64,000 nucleotides of DNA, taken from assembly GCF_030209175.1 (NCBI RefSeq), contig NZ_JARVSM010000007.1, forward strand, positions 124,001-188,000, read 5' to 3'. Position 1 is the stretch's first letter; each line of letters opens with the position of its first letter. This document shows positions 1 through 9,954 of this stretch, one piece after another. The position numbers were made by a program, and so were the translations under genes. Source of the stretch: Pseudomonas sp. efr-133-TYG-5. GTDB taxonomy: Bacteria > Pseudomonadota > Gammaproteobacteria > Pseudomonadales > Pseudomonadaceae. The notes under the pieces were generated by a model that searched no databases, had not been told where the DNA came from, and worked only from the letters and a program-made list of their open reading frames with translations.

Positions 1-107
1 ATCTTGTTCGGATCAATATCAACGCATAAAACGCGATGTCCGACATCGGCAAGTGCCGCTGCTTGAATCAGGCCAACATAGCCCGTACCAAATACGCTCA
101 CGTCCAT
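1..107 (-). CDS. Nucleotide-sugar (UDP-glucose/GDP-mannose type) dehydrogenase, N-terminal fragment
   Basis: Only the first ~35 codons lie in the window; the gene runs off the left edge. The translation begins MDVSVFGTGYVGLIQAAALA and continues to a VDIDPNK stretch. GxGYVGL is the Rossmann NAD-binding loop of the UDP-glucose/UDP-ManNAc/GDP-mannose dehydrogenase family, and the acidic VDID that follows is the expected end of beta-2, which binds the NAD ribose. Such enzymes make nucleotide-sugar uronic acids for exopolysaccharide or O-antigen. The ATG at 105-107 on the reverse strand is the natural start. The family is clear; the sugar substrate cannot be judged from this fragment. Confidence 0.85.
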   Translation of the reverse strand, partial: MDVSVFGTGYVGLIQAAALADVGHRVLCVDIDPNK

Positions 108-497
108 ATTGGCGTGCCTCGTAAGACGGTGGAAGAAGATCAAATTGGAACTGTCAAAAGGGGTATAGCGCAGGGTGGGAAAAGCGTGTCAGCAAAATGA
201 CATGTTGCACGTGTATAACAGCCCCATTTTTGGGGGCGATTGGCCATCAAGTGCTTGCTGCTGCTGGATTTGTCGCAGTCTTGACGGGTTTTTCACAATT
301 AAAAGAAAGCGATAAACGGTCGCAAGCCTCGAAATACAAGGCTTGTAGCCGCGCGAGTGTGTCAGATTTGAGTCAACGTTTTTTTGACGCTTTTGCTAAA
401 AGTCCGACACTTCTTGCGCTTTGATGGCCGGGTGCTAGTGTCAGATTTTGACCGACAAACTATTGACCTCACGTCGTCGGACGCACCCGGAATCGCC
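108..497. other. AT-rich intergenic region between divergent genes
   Basis: These ~390 bases separate the leftward dehydrogenase from the rightward sulfatase-like gene and are clearly more AT-rich than the rest of the window. I see a short GCCCC-ATTTTT-style hairpin near 221-237 and a GTGTCAGATTT direct repeat around 358 and 437. A 75-codon open frame here has no recognisable features or ribosome site. The region presumably holds both promoters, but I cannot place -35/-10 boxes with confidence. Confidence 0.4.
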
Positions 498-2204
498 ATG
501 TTTCGATATTTGAAAGAACTGCTTCTAGTTATTTATCTGCTGCTTTATTCCGATTATTACCTTGAGCGTTTAAACGCTATCGGCATCGGTTTGGCAGTAC
601 TTCTTTTTGGCGCGATGTTTTTGGCACTTACTTTCGCATTATTACTAACGGCCTATATACGTCAGACTTTCATTCGGCATTTATTCGCATTGGCGATGTT
701 TGCCTCGGCAGTATTCTTCGATGTTTATAGTCGCGTCACGGCGGATTACCTGACCTACAGCAGTTTTGTCTCGCTGGTGTACTCCGGCGGCTTCATCCAG
801 GAAGCGGCGTACCAGTATCGCGACGCGATCCTCCATGGCGTGCTCAATGGCCTGTTGCTGCTGTTCGGCGTCGGCCTCAAGCCGCGGCATCCGCTGGCCA
901 TTGCCAATGGACTGCGAGTGGCGGCGCCGTTTGTCGGGGTGCTGTTGCTCAGTGGCGTGTTGTTCGTGCGCGCCGGCGAAGGTGCCCGTGGCCTGCCGAT
1001 CATGTTCACGCCGCTGGCCTATCTCAACCTGTTCGCCTATGAAGCGCTGCACAACACGGTCGGCCCGCGCGAGCCGGTGACCCTGGCGCGCACTGCGCAA
1101 GCAGTCGGCCATGACATCGTGCTGATCGTCGACGAAAGCATCTCCGGCAATTACCTGGACATCAACGCGCCGTTCGGTGTGCACAGCAACCTCAAGCAAG
1201 CGCCCCCGGGCGTCGCCATCTTCAATTACGGCTACGCCGCGTCCATCGCCAATTGCAGCGCCGACACCAACGTCACCCTGCGCTACGGCGGCACCCGTGA
1301 CGACTACGTGCGGATCAACAGCACCTTGCCGTCGATCTGGCAATACGCCAAACAGGCCGGAATGCGCACCGTGTATATCGATGCCCAGCGCACCGGCGGC
1401 AACCTGCAGAACCTGATGAACGAAACCGAGAAGAAGGACATCGACGAGTTCGTCCAATTCGATCAGACCAGCGTGCGCGACCGCGACATGGCGGCGGCCG
1501 GCAAACTGATCGAGTTGCTCAACGACGACAAAGCCGAGCTGATCCTGATCAACAAGGTCGGCGCGCATTTCCCGGTGCACGACAAATACCCCGATGCGTT
1601 CATGGCCTATCGCCCGACCTTGCCGCGCGGGCAGTTCACGGAAGTGGCCGACACTGCCAAACGTGATGGCTTCAGCGGGCAGACGGATGACTGGGTGCTT
1701 TATCGCAACGCCTACAAGAACACCGTGCTATGGAATGTCGGGGAGTTTTTCGCTCGGGTGTTCGCCCAGGCCAACCTGAACAATGCGCTGCTGATCTACA
1801 CCTCCGATCACGGCCAGGACCTGCATGAACGCGGCAACCCCGGGCTGAACACCCATTGCGGCGGCGATCCGGTGGAGGAGGAGGGGCTGGTGCCGCTGGT
1901 GGTGATCCAGGGCGAACAGTTGCACACGCTGGACTGGGCGGCGCAACTGGCGGCGAACAAGGACCGCTCCAGCCACTACAACATTTTCCCCACCTTGCTG
2001 CAGTTGATGGGCTACGACCTGGCGGCAGTCGAGGCGGTGTACGGCAAGCCGCTGACAGTGCCGACGGCGGACGCCTTCACCTTCAACTACCGCTTCAATG
2101 CACGCCTGGGCGCCACGCCCGAGTGGAAGCACATTGATCTGCACAGCATCGTGACGCCGACGCAGGCACCGACCAGTGTGGCGGTGGAGCAGCCCTCGCC
2201 GTAG
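498..2204 (+). CDS. Sulfatase-fold membrane transferase (phosphoethanolamine transferase-like)
   Basis: About 568 residues: several N-terminal hydrophobic helices (to roughly residue 200), then a periplasmic alkaline-phosphatase/sulfatase domain. Visible metal-site motifs are IVLIVDESISG, TSDHGQDLHERG (the SDHGE-like zinc motif of EptA enzymes) and NTHCGGD. The stretch NCSADTN occupies the place of the EptA nucleophile loop (SCGT-type), so the nucleophile is probably its Ser or Thr. The family moves phosphoethanolamine or similar groups onto lipid A or glycans. The open frame extends back to 384, but the first 38 codons are unlikely; ATG 498 precedes a good transmembrane helix. The first ~250 bases are markedly AT-richer than the rest of the gene. 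Exact substrate unknown. Confidence 0.75.
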   Translation: MFRYLKELLLVIYLLLYSDYYLERLNAIGIGLAVLLFGAMFLALTFALLLTAYIRQTFIRHLFALAMFASAVFFDVYSRVTADYLTYSSFVSLVYSGGFIQEAAYQYRDAILHGVLNGLLLLFGVGLKPRHPLAIANGLRVAAPFVGVLLLSGVLFVRAGEGARGLPIMFTPLAYLNLFAYEALHNTVGPREPVTLARTAQAVGHDIVLIVDESISGNYLDINAPFGVHSNLKQAPPGVAIFNYGYAASIANCSADTNVTLRYGGTRDDYVRINSTLPSIWQYAKQAGMRTVYIDAQRTGGNLQNLMNETEKKDIDEFVQFDQTSVRDRDMAAAGKLIELLNDDKAELILINKVGAHFPVHDKYPDAFMAYRPTLPRGQFTEVADTAKRDGFSGQTDDWVLYRNAYKNTVLWNVGEFFARVFAQANLNNALLIYTSDHGQDLHERGNPGLNTHCGGDPVEEEGLVPLVVIQGEQLHTLDWAAQLAANKDRSSHYNIFPTLLQLMGYDLAAVEAVYGKPLTVPTADAFTFNYRFNARLGATPEWKHIDLHSIVTPTQAPTSVAVEQPSP

Positions 2205-2383
2205 TCCACCTCGGCGCAACGACGCAGCGCTCGGGTGATTTTTCTGTGCGCTGCAATTTGCAGTCGGGCTCAGGTGTTGCCAAGCATGCCGAACGGTGCG
2301 CGTTCCCTCTCTGCCCATACGCAGAGGACTGCAAGCGCGGCGATCCGCTATCCTTGGCCGACATTGACCGATCAGGTGGCGGC

Positions 2384-3033
<650 letters not shown>

Positions 3034-3037
<4 letters not shown>

Positions 3038-5505
3038 TCGTTCTCCGGCAAACCCTGATCGCGCTGCTCAGCCACTGGCGGCGCCATCCGGTACAGTTTT
3101 TCAGCGTGCTGACCGGGCTGTGGCTGGCCACCAGTCTGCTCACTGGCGTGGAGGCGTTGAACAGCCAGGCGCGCGACAGTTATGCCCGCGCCAGTCAGTT
3201 GATCGGCGGCCAGCCGCAGGCGAGTCTCAGCGCCCCCAACGGCGCGACGTTCGCCCAGCAATGGTTCGTCGATCTGCGCCGCGAGGGCTGGCCGGTGTCG
3301 CCGGTGCTGCAGGGCCGGCTGATCCTCAAGGGCCACGAAACCCAGCGCCTGCAACTGATGGGCATCGAACCGGTGTCCTTGCCGGGTGACAGCGCCGTGG
3401 CGGGGCAGGCGATGCCGATCGAGCGCGTGGTTGAGTTCTTCAGCCCGCCGGGCAGCACCTGGATCTCACCGGAAACCCTGCGGGCGTTGAATCTGGCGGA
3501 GGGCGCCACGCCTCAGAGCGAAAGCGGCCGCACGCTGCCGCCGCTGCGCGCGCAACCCGACATGGCGCCCGGGGTGTTGCTGGTCGACATTGGCGTGGCG
3601 CAGTACGTGCTCGATCAACCCGGGCAACTGTCGCGCCTGTTGCTGCCCAAGGATTTCCACGGCGAGCTTCCCGCCGCGTTCAAGGGCCTGTTGCAACTCA
3701 AGAGCAGTGCTGAGGAAAACAACCTCGCGCGGCTCACGGAAAGCTTTCACCTCAATCTCGATGCGCTGGGTTTTCTGTCGTTCATTGTCGGCCTGTTCAT
3801 CGTGCACGCGGCGATCGGCCTGGCCCTGGAGCAACGCCGCGGCCTGCTGCGCACCCTGCGCGCCTGTGGGGTCAGTGCGCGGCTGCTGATCGCTTGCCTG
3901 GTGGTCGAACTCGGCGTGCTGGCGCTGATTGGCGGTGTGCTCGGCGTGCTCAGTGGCTACTGGCTGGCGAGCGTATTGCTGCCGGATGTCGCCGCCAGCC
4001 TGCGCGGGCTGTATGGCGCGGAAGTGGCGGGGCAATTGCGCCTGAGCCCCTGGTGGTGGATCAGCGGGATCGGCCTGAGTCTGCTCGGTGCGATGCTGGC
4101 GGGCGCCAACAGTCTGCTGCGGGCGGCCCGTCTGCCGTTGCTGGCGGTGGCCGATCCGCAGGCCTGGCACCAGCAGCACGCACGCTGGTTGCGCCAGCAG
4201 GGTTGGGTGGCCACGGTGTTTGCCGCCGTGGCCGTGGTGGCGCTGATCTGGGGCGACAGCCTGGGCAGCGGGTTCGTGCTGATGGCCGGGCTGTTGCTCG
4301 GCGCCGCGCTGGCGTTGCCGGTGCTGCTCAGCGCGGTGCTGAACGGCTTGCTCGGGCGCAGCCGCTCGGTGCTGGGCCAATGGTTTCTCGCCGATTGCCG
4401 CCAGCAGTTGCCGGCCCTGAGTCTGGCCCTCATGGCGCTGTTGCTGGCGATGGCGGCGAACATCGGCGCCGGCAGTATGACTTCGGGTTTCCGCCAGACT
4501 TTCAACGACTGGCTGGAACAACGCCTGAGCGCCGAGCTGTACCTCAACCCGAGCAATCCGGCGCAGGCCCGCGAGATGTACAGCTGGCTCAAGCAGCAAG
4601 CGGACGTCACCGCGGTGCTGCCGAACTGGCAGGTGTCGGTCACTTTGCAGGGCTGGCCGGCGGACGTGTTCGGGGTGATCGATCATCCGCACTATCGCCA
4701 GCACTGGCCGCTGCTCGAAGCGCACGGGGACCATCCATGGGCGGCGCTGGCCAGCGATGATGCAGTGATGCTCAGCGAGCAACTGGCACGGCGGCTGAAG
4801 GTGCATCCGGGCGATCACCTGACCATCCCGACACCGGGCGGGCCGTGGTCGCCGCGCATTGTCGGGATCTACGCCGATTACGGTAATCCCAAGGGCCATG
4901 TGCTGGTCAGCAGCAACCATCTGCTGCGCAGCTGGCCGCAATTGACGCCGAACCGCTTCAACCTGCGCATCGAACCGAAAAAAATTGCGCCGCTGCTCGT
5001 GGCCTTGCAGGCACGGTTCCAGCTCGACGACAGCCGCATCGTCGATCAGGCGCAGCTCAAGGGCTGGTCGGTGCAAGTGTTCGAGCGCACATTCGCCGCC
5101 ACGGCTGCGCTCAACAGCCTGACCCTGGCCGTGGCGGGTGTAGCGCTGTTCATCAGCTTGCTGACGCAGAGCCAGAGCCGCCTCGGCCAGCTTGCGCCGT
5201 TGTGGGCGCTGGGTGTCACGCGACGCCAGTTGATGCTGCTCAATCTCGGCCAGACCTGGTTGCTGGCCGTGCTGACGCTGGTCCTGGCGCTGCCGTTGGG
5301 CATTGCGCTGGCGTGGTGCCTGGACGTGGTCATCAACGTGCAGGCCTTCGGCTGGCGCCTGCCGTTGCGGGTATTTCCGTGGCAGCTGCTGCAACTGCTC
5401 GGACTGGCGCTGCTGGCGACTCTGCTGGCGTCGGCATGGCCGCTCTATTCGCTGTACCGCACCCAACCGGCGGATTTGCTGAGGACTTTTGCCCATGAGG
5501 ATTAA
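3034..5505 (+). CDS. FtsX-like ABC permease, fused AttF-AttG type
   Basis: An 823-residue inner-membrane protein with a GTG start overlapping the ATPase stop as GTGA. It has an N-terminal membrane anchor, a long periplasmic domain, three or more helices around residues 245-365, a central helix group (residues ~385-495), a second periplasmic domain (to ~690) and a C-terminal helix trio ending near residue 815. This two-module FtsX arrangement suggests one polypeptide does the work of the AttF and AttG permeases. Such transporters usually extract lipids or lipoproteins or act as mechanotransmitters rather than importing solutes. It is co-transcribed with the ATPase and with the lipoprotein whose start overlaps its last codons. 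Confidence 0.85.
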
Positions 5506-6562
5506 CGCCGTGCTGGTGCTGTTGGCGCTGTCGCTGGCGGGCTGTGATCAGCCAGTGCCGGAACAGAAAGGATTCGCCGGCCTGGGCAATCAGGCGCAGG
5601 CCTTTACTCCTGTGACACCGGGGCGCGTCTTCAGCTTCCCGGCGGATCACGGCGCCCATGACGGCTTTCGCATCGAGTGGTGGTACGTCACCGCCAATCT
5701 CAAGGATCAGCAAGGGCATGATTTCGGCGTGCAGTGGACCTTGTTTCGCAGTGCGCTGAATGCCAGGCCGCAGCAGCCCGGGTGGGCCAATCAGACCATC
5801 TGGCTCGGTCATGCGGCGGTGACCTCGGCGAGTGCGCATCACGCCGCCGAGCGGTATGCCCGGGGCGGCGTCGAGCAGGCTGGCGTGCGGCTCGCACCGT
5901 TCGAGGCGTGGATCGACGATTGGCGCTTCGCCAGTCAGGCCGACGATCCGCTGAGTGATATGCAGCTCAGTGCGCGTGACCGACAGTTCAGCTACCAACT
6001 GCACCTGACGTCCAGCCGCCCGCTGGTGCTGCAAGGCAGCGATGGCTTCAGTCAGAAATCCGAACAGGGCCAGGCCTCGTACTACTACAGCCAACCGTTT
6101 TTCCAGGCCAGCGGCACCGTGCAGATCGACGGCCAGACCCACACCGTCAGCGGCCCGGCATGGCTCGACCGCGAATGGAGCAGCCAGCCGCTGACCGCCA
6201 ACCAGACCGGCTGGGACTGGTTTTCCCTGCACCTGGACAGCGGGGAGCACGTGATGCTGTACCGCATGCGCCAACGGGACGGCGCGCCGTACCTGACCGG
6301 CACCTGGATCGGCGCTGACGGCCAGACGCAAACGCTGCGCGCCGAGCAGATCCGACTCACCCCGCAGGCCACCGCGAAGGTGGCTGGCCGCACGATGCCG
6401 GTGGGCTGGTCGATCGGCATTCCCGAGCGGCACCTCGACATCCACCTCGAGGCACTGAACCCGCAAGCCTGGATGAACCTGCGCATTCCTTACTGGGAAG
6501 GACCGGTGCGCATCAGCGGCAGTCAGGGCGGGCAAGGCTACCTGGAAATGACCGGCTACTGA
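5495..6562 (+). CDS. attH: AttH/CrtC-family lipoprotein (lipocalin-like)
   Basis: About 355 residues. The N-terminus MRINAVLVLLALSLAGCDQ is a lipoprotein signal with the lipobox LAGC. The body carries motifs of the hydroxyneurosporene synthase (CrtC)/AttH family: FPADHGAHDGFRIEWWYVT near the N-terminus, then a central GPAWLDREWSS. In this family a double lipocalin-like fold is expected, and AttH is the periplasmic partner of the AttEFG exporter. ATG 5495 has GAGG ten bases upstream and overlaps the permease gene by 11 bases, which ties it to that operon. A carotenoid hydratase role is unlikely because no carotenoid genes are nearby. Confidence 0.8.
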   Translation: MRINAVLVLLALSLAGCDQPVPEQKGFAGLGNQAQAFTPVTPGRVFSFPADHGAHDGFRIEWWYVTANLKDQQGHDFGVQWTLFRSALNARPQQPGWANQTIWLGHAAVTSASAHHAAERYARGGVEQAGVRLAPFEAWIDDWRFASQADDPLSDMQLSARDRQFSYQLHLTSSRPLVLQGSDGFSQKSEQGQASYYYSQPFFQASGTVQIDGQTHTVSGPAWLDREWSSQPLTANQTGWDWFSLHLDSGEHVMLYRMRQRDGAPYLTGTWIGADGQTQTLRAEQIRLTPQATAKVAGRTMPVGWSIGIPERHLDIHLEALNPQAWMNLRIPYWEGPVRISGSQGGQGYLEMTGY

Positions 6563-6673
6563 CAGGCAGCGCGTATCACCACTCGGTAACTCGATGGAAC
6601 CGCGCACGCCCTGACAGCCTCTACCGGGAAACCGGGCCAGTGATGCGGCCCGTTACCCCGTCGAGGAATTCCC

Positions 6674-6916
6674 ATGAGCGATGACCTGCAACCTCCCGAC
6701 CTCGCCACCTGGCAACGTCTGTTCGATGACGAAACCTACTGGCAGCAGTCCCCCGATGCGCACTATTTCGATCTGCAGCGCATTGCCGACGACATGCTGG
6801 GGCAGGGCGCCATCGACCTGGAGCAATGGCAACTCCTGCGCGCCAAGGCCGACGAGCTGCATCGGGATTCGCCCGGCGTCAACGTCACCCGGGAACTCGA
6901 CGACCCTGAAGCCTGA
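6674..6916 (+). CDS. Small conserved hypothetical protein (80 aa)
   Basis: An 80-residue acidic, soluble protein with a tryptophan-rich N-terminal half (LATWQRLFDD, TYWQQ) and no signal peptide or membrane helix. ATG 6674 follows GAGGAAT at proper spacing. It is followed after 11 bases by another small gene with its own Shine-Dalgarno site, so the two are probably co-transcribed. I do not recognise a domain. Confidence 0.6.
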   Translation: MSDDLQPPDLATWQRLFDDETYWQQSPDAHYFDLQRIADDMLGQGAIDLEQWQLLRAKADELHRDSPGVNVTRELDDPEA

Positions 6917-6927
6917 GGACAACCACC

Positions 6928-7095
6928 ATGAAACCTGTATCGCAGAACGAACATCCCGACGAGCCGCGTCCAGCCGGCGAGGTCGAGCGCGACAACGATG
7001 CGTTGCGCCCCACCGACCCCAATCGCCGCCAGGACAGCGGCAAGCCGACGCCGAGCGGCGAGTCCACTGCGCAAGAAACTGCGAAGGAGCGCTGA
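6928..7095 (+). CDS. Short, probably disordered hypothetical protein (55 aa)
   Basis: A 55-residue frame beginning MKPVSQNEHPDEP and ending AQETAKER. It is rich in Pro, Glu, Asp, Arg, Ser and Gln with almost no hydrophobic residues, so it should be intrinsically disordered. GAGGAC lies eight bases before the ATG and the gene sits 11 bases behind the 80-residue gene. Short Pro/Glu-rich proteins of this sort are common in pseudomonads, but no function is known to me. Support is the ribosome site, the spacing and the composition. Confidence 0.5.
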   Translation: MKPVSQNEHPDEPRPAGEVERDNDALRPTDPNRRQDSGKPTPSGESTAQETAKER

Positions 7096-7180
7096 GCAGC
7101 GTCTATGCTCCTTGGCACGCACGGCACTGAAGCCGATTCGGCGCCGTGTGCTGCCATCCATCACAGGGAAAGTATCGCTC

Positions 7181-7765
7181 ATGAAGCTCCATGCACTGAC
7201 GCACGCCATCGCTCTTGTCACCTTGCTGTCCGCCACCAGCCTCTCGGCATTTGCCGCTGATATTCCGCTGTCCGCAGCGGTCGAAGCCGATCGGGTCACC
7301 ACCAAGGTGCTGGCAGTCGACCCGGCCAACCATCAGGTCGTCCTTGAAGGCGCGGAAGGCCGGCAAGTGCATGTCCAGCTCAGCGACAAGGCGAAAAACC
7401 TCGATAACCTCGAGGTCGGTGACCTGGTCAAGCTTGAGGTCACCCATTCGGTAGCCGCTTATCTGGACACCGATGTGGATAAAGGTCTGCCTGGCTCCAC
7501 CGAGCGTACTGGCGAACTGCGCAACGCACCGGGCAGCAGCAATCCCGGTGGCGAGGCATTCCGCCAGATTCAAGTGCAGTTGAAAATCACGAAAATTGAT
7601 TTGAAGAAAAATCAGGTGACCTTGGAGAACCCGGCCGGGCAATCGAAAACCCTGAATGTCGAGAAGCCGGAAATTCAAGCCAAATTGAAAGACCTCAAAG
7701 TCGGGCAGAGCGTCGTGGTCACTTACACCGATGTATTAAAAGTGACCAGTCAACACGAAAGTTGA
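7181..7765 (+). CDS. Secreted/periplasmic protein with two OB-like beta repeats
   Basis: 194 residues with a clear signal peptide (MKLHALTHAIALVTLLSATS, cleavage after AFA). The mature part has two similar segments: VLAVDPANHQVVLEGAEGRQ...VGDLVKLEVT and ITKIDLKKNQVTLENPAGQS...VGQSVVVTYT. Both show the pattern of a short beta-barrel that reads 'effect of x on y under metal or nucleotide-like binding', as in small periplasmic OB-fold proteins. A CAGGGAAAG ribosome site lies upstream of ATG 7181. No function is assigned. An inverted repeat at 7783-7820 lies just past the stop. Confidence 0.65.
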   Translation: MKLHALTHAIALVTLLSATSLSAFAADIPLSAAVEADRVTTKVLAVDPANHQVVLEGAEGRQVHVQLSDKAKNLDNLEVGDLVKLEVTHSVAAYLDTDVDKGLPGSTERTGELRNAPGSSNPGGEAFRQIQVQLKITKIDLKKNQVTLENPAGQSKTLNVEKPEIQAKLKDLKVGQSVVVTYTDVLKVTSQHES

Positions 7766-7782
7766 GCATTAACTCTACAGGG

Positions 7783-7820
7783 TGATTGTTCTTGTACAGG
7801 TTGTTGTATGAGAACAATCA
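7783..7820. repeat. 10-bp perfect inverted repeat downstream of the secreted protein gene
   Basis: TGATTGTTCT (7783-7792) pairs perfectly with AGAACAATCA (7811-7820) across an 18-base loop. It lies 18 bases after the stop of the preceding gene and could protect or end its transcript, although no T-run follows. A protein-binding site is the alternative. Confidence 0.5.
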
Positions 7821-7955
7821 TATTAATTGCTCACTTTGCCGATCTGAAAGTTTCGCGAAAGCATTCGTCGATAAATATCTATTAACTCTTTTGTACATAA
7901 AATTTTATGTGTTTGCCTGACGACATATCTGCCAACTTCTATTAAAATCCTTCCC

Positions 7956-8018
7956 GTTCGCCCAGTGTCAGGGCTCTTTACCGGTGCATGGATTGCCAGG
8001 CCATTACACTGGGCGAAC
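7956..8018. repeat. 13-bp perfect inverted repeat in a gene-free region
   Basis: GTTCGCCCAGTGT (7956-7968) is the exact complement of ACACTGGGCGAAC (8006-8018), with 37 bases between. The surrounding 7766-8052 is AT-rich and has no convincing gene; a 71-codon reverse frame across it lacks a ribosome site. The structure may be a stem-loop RNA or a remnant of a mobile repeat. Confidence 0.55.
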
Positions 8019-8052
8019 ACCTCCCAGGAGCGAATCAATAGAATTCAGGCAG

Positions 8053-8084
8053 AAAAAAGGGCGACTTTGTAGTCGCCCTTTTTT
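8053..8084. terminator. Bidirectional rho-independent terminator
   Basis: Stem GGGCGACT (8059-8066) with AGTCGCCC (8071-8078), loop TTGT, flanked by six A residues on the left and six T residues on the right. It can therefore stop transcription in both directions. It sits 11 bases past the end of the leftward glycosyltransferase gene. Confidence 0.9.
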
Positions 8085-8095
8085 CTACCCGTGAG

Positions 8096-8938
8096 TTAAC
8101 CGGATATTTGCCACCCGGTCTTGCCGCGTTGGCTCTGCAAGCGCTTGAGCGTGGCCTGGTACATTTTCGTGCGCCGGTGATTTTTGCCGTAGGTGCCTGC
8201 CGCTGCGACCGTTCCTGCCTGAATGTGCTCCAGATAGCGGAATATCTTGCGCGGCGATAACAGCCTGATGCCATAACCCAAGCCCGTCATGCGATCTTGC
8301 AGGGTATAACCGGGCACTCGATCATCCATGCAAAAGTGCAGGCCTTCGGACTTGATCAAGCGCGCATTCCATAAAGTGCAGAAACTCTTGAGGTGAGTTT
8401 CCCGGTATGGCTTGGGTTCTTTGGAACGCCAGCCCAAGTGTATTTTTGCCCGCCGCACATAGTGTTTGCAGAATCGCGAAGTTAGACGCCAGGTGTCTCG
8501 CAGCAGCCCGCGATTGAGTTGTTCGACACAGCCGACGGCGGCGGTGTTCGGACTTTTCAGGCACGTCTGCATCATCATTTCGAACACTTCTGGATCGTGG
8601 ATCAAGGTATCGGTGTGCAGTAAAAACACATAATCGGTTTCGATCTTTTCCAGCGCCAGATCCAATGCCTTGCCATGCGCAATATGACCGGCTTCCTTAT
8701 TAGGTGCTGGGCGCTCGAGCAAATTGATCCAGTCGAGCGAGCGCAAGTAGTCGAGACTGGCATCCGCCGAATCATTATCCACGACCCACACCGCAATGCG
8801 CTGCGCCTTGACGTAGTCACGCAACAACTCCATGCACATCCGGGTCATGTCCGCAGTCTTGTAATTGACCAGAACCAGGCTGAAGTTCGAGAGTGGTTTG
8901 GTTGCTGAATCAAACGCTGTCATTTCCGAAGGACTCAC
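8096..8938 (-). CDS. Glycosyltransferase family 2 protein
   Basis: Up to 280 residues. The N-terminal GT-A signature is visible: FSLVLVNYKTADMTRMC, then VWVVDNDSADASLDYL and FLLHTDTLIHDPEVF, where HTD takes the place of the DxD nucleotide-sugar/metal motif. It resembles rhamnosyl- or O-antigen-type GT2 enzymes; donor and acceptor are unknown. A GTG start at 8938 is the longest; ATG 8923 (beginning MTAFDSATK) is equally possible and neither has a strong ribosome site. It is transcribed alone and ends at a strong bidirectional terminator. There are no membrane helices, so it should act at the cytoplasmic face. Confidence 0.8.
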   Translation of the reverse strand: MSPSEMTAFDSATKPLSNFSLVLVNYKTADMTRMCMELLRDYVKAQRIAVWVVDNDSADASLDYLRSLDWINLLERPAPNKEAGHIAHGKALDLALEKIETDYVFLLHTDTLIHDPEVFEMMMQTCLKSPNTAAVGCVEQLNRGLLRDTWRLTSRFCKHYVRRAKIHLGWRSKEPKPYRETHLKSFCTLWNARLIKSEGLHFCMDDRVPGYTLQDRMTGLGYGIRLLSPRKIFRYLEHIQAGTVAAAGTYGKNHRRTKMYQATLKRLQSQRGKTGWQISG

Positions 8939-9138
8939 TCGCAGGTCAAGGGGCCACAGGGGTTTCTTGAGCCGCAGAGTAGCGACGCAACCTTAGTTCA
9001 AGCTTAATGCCGGCCGAACGCGGCGAGTCGCGAGCCCGATTGCGTTGCGAAATACGCAAGTGCCGGCGAGCGTTACCGGCTAAAATGCGTGCCCCATCAC
9101 GGCTCAAGGACGACCCGGCAATCGCCGTCGCATCACGG

Positions 9139-9954
9139 ATGAAACCACTGTCGCTGTACCATCCCGCGCTGTACTGGCTGCGCGTCTGGCAAAAAAGACT
9201 GTTCCGCCAGATCGCCTGGCGCTGCTCTGGCAAACGCTACGCGCGCCCCCTGGCCGTGGCCGATCGCCTGCCGTTCCGCTACCTCAAACACACCTCAAAA
9301 CTGATCCGTAAGCTCGGCGACTCCGACCTTGTCTTGCAGCACAACAAAGTCACCAACCTCAAACTCGCCGTTGCCGCCATCGACGGTGTGCTCATCGCCC
9401 CGGGCGAGTATTTTTCCTTCTGCCGCCTGGTCGGCCGTCCAACCCGCAAGCGCGGCTACGTCGAAGGCATGGAACTGTCCTTCGGCGAAGCGCGACGCGG
9501 CGTCGGAGGCGGTATCTGCCAACTGAGCAACCTGATCCACTGGATGGCCATCCATTCGCCCCTGGTCGTTGTCGAGCGCTCCAACCACAGCTTCGACCCT
9601 TTCCCGGACGACGGCCGCGTCCTGCCATTCGGTTCCGGCGCGGCGATCTTCTACAACTACGTGGACCTGGTCCTGCACAACCCGACCGACCGCTGCTTCC
9701 AGTTGAAGTTGAACGTGGGTGAAACACAGTTGGAAGGTGAGTTGCTGTGTGATCAGGTGCGCGATTACCGCTATCACGTGTTTCAGGAAGGGCATCGGTT
9801 TGTCAGAGAGGGCGAGCGGGTGTATCGAGAAAATGAAATTTGGCGCGAGGTGCGGCAGAAGGGGCAGGTCGGGGAGTTGGTCGAAAAGAAGAGGCTTTAT
9901 CGCAATCGGGTGGTGGTCAAATACGAGGTTATTGATGAATGGGTAGAGCGTTGA
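9139..9954 (+). CDS. VanW family protein
   Basis: 271 residues from the ATG giving MKPLSLYHPALYWLRVWQKR. VanW features are visible: LQHNKVTNLKLAVAAIDGVLIAPGEYFSFC, then GGGICQLSNLIHWMAIHSPL and VERSNHSFDPFPDDGRVLPFG. VanW lies next to vancomycin-resistance genes in Gram-positives, but the family is widespread and its biochemical role is not known. The frame is open back to 9007, but the extra N-terminus is Arg-rich and uncharacteristic. The gene seems to be transcribed alone. Confidence 0.8.
   Translation: MKPLSLYHPALYWLRVWQKRLFRQIAWRCSGKRYARPLAVADRLPFRYLKHTSKLIRKLGDSDLVLQHNKVTNLKLAVAAIDGVLIAPGEYFSFCRLVGRPTRKRGYVEGMELSFGEARRGVGGGICQLSNLIHWMAIHSPLVVVERSNHSFDPFPDDGRVLPFGSGAAIFYNYVDLVLHNPTDRCFQLKLNVGETQLEGELLCDQVRDYRYHVFQEGHRFVREGERVYRENEIWREVRQKGQVGELVEKKRLYRNRVVVKYEVIDEWVER

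Noticed and set aside
197..424. 75-codon frame before the sulfatase-like gene
   Set aside because: No ribosome site or sensible composition; it overlaps the doubtful upstream extension of the next gene.
5333..6607. Long reverse open frame of over 400 codons opposite the AttH gene
   Set aside because: Its translation is Arg/Ala/Gly/Pro-rich with no domain, and the + strand frame has a lipobox and family motifs. It is a GC-driven shadow.
7823..8038. 71-codon reverse frame in the AT-rich gap
   Set aside because: No ribosome site, no homology I recognise, and it crosses a perfect inverted repeat. Treated as non-coding.
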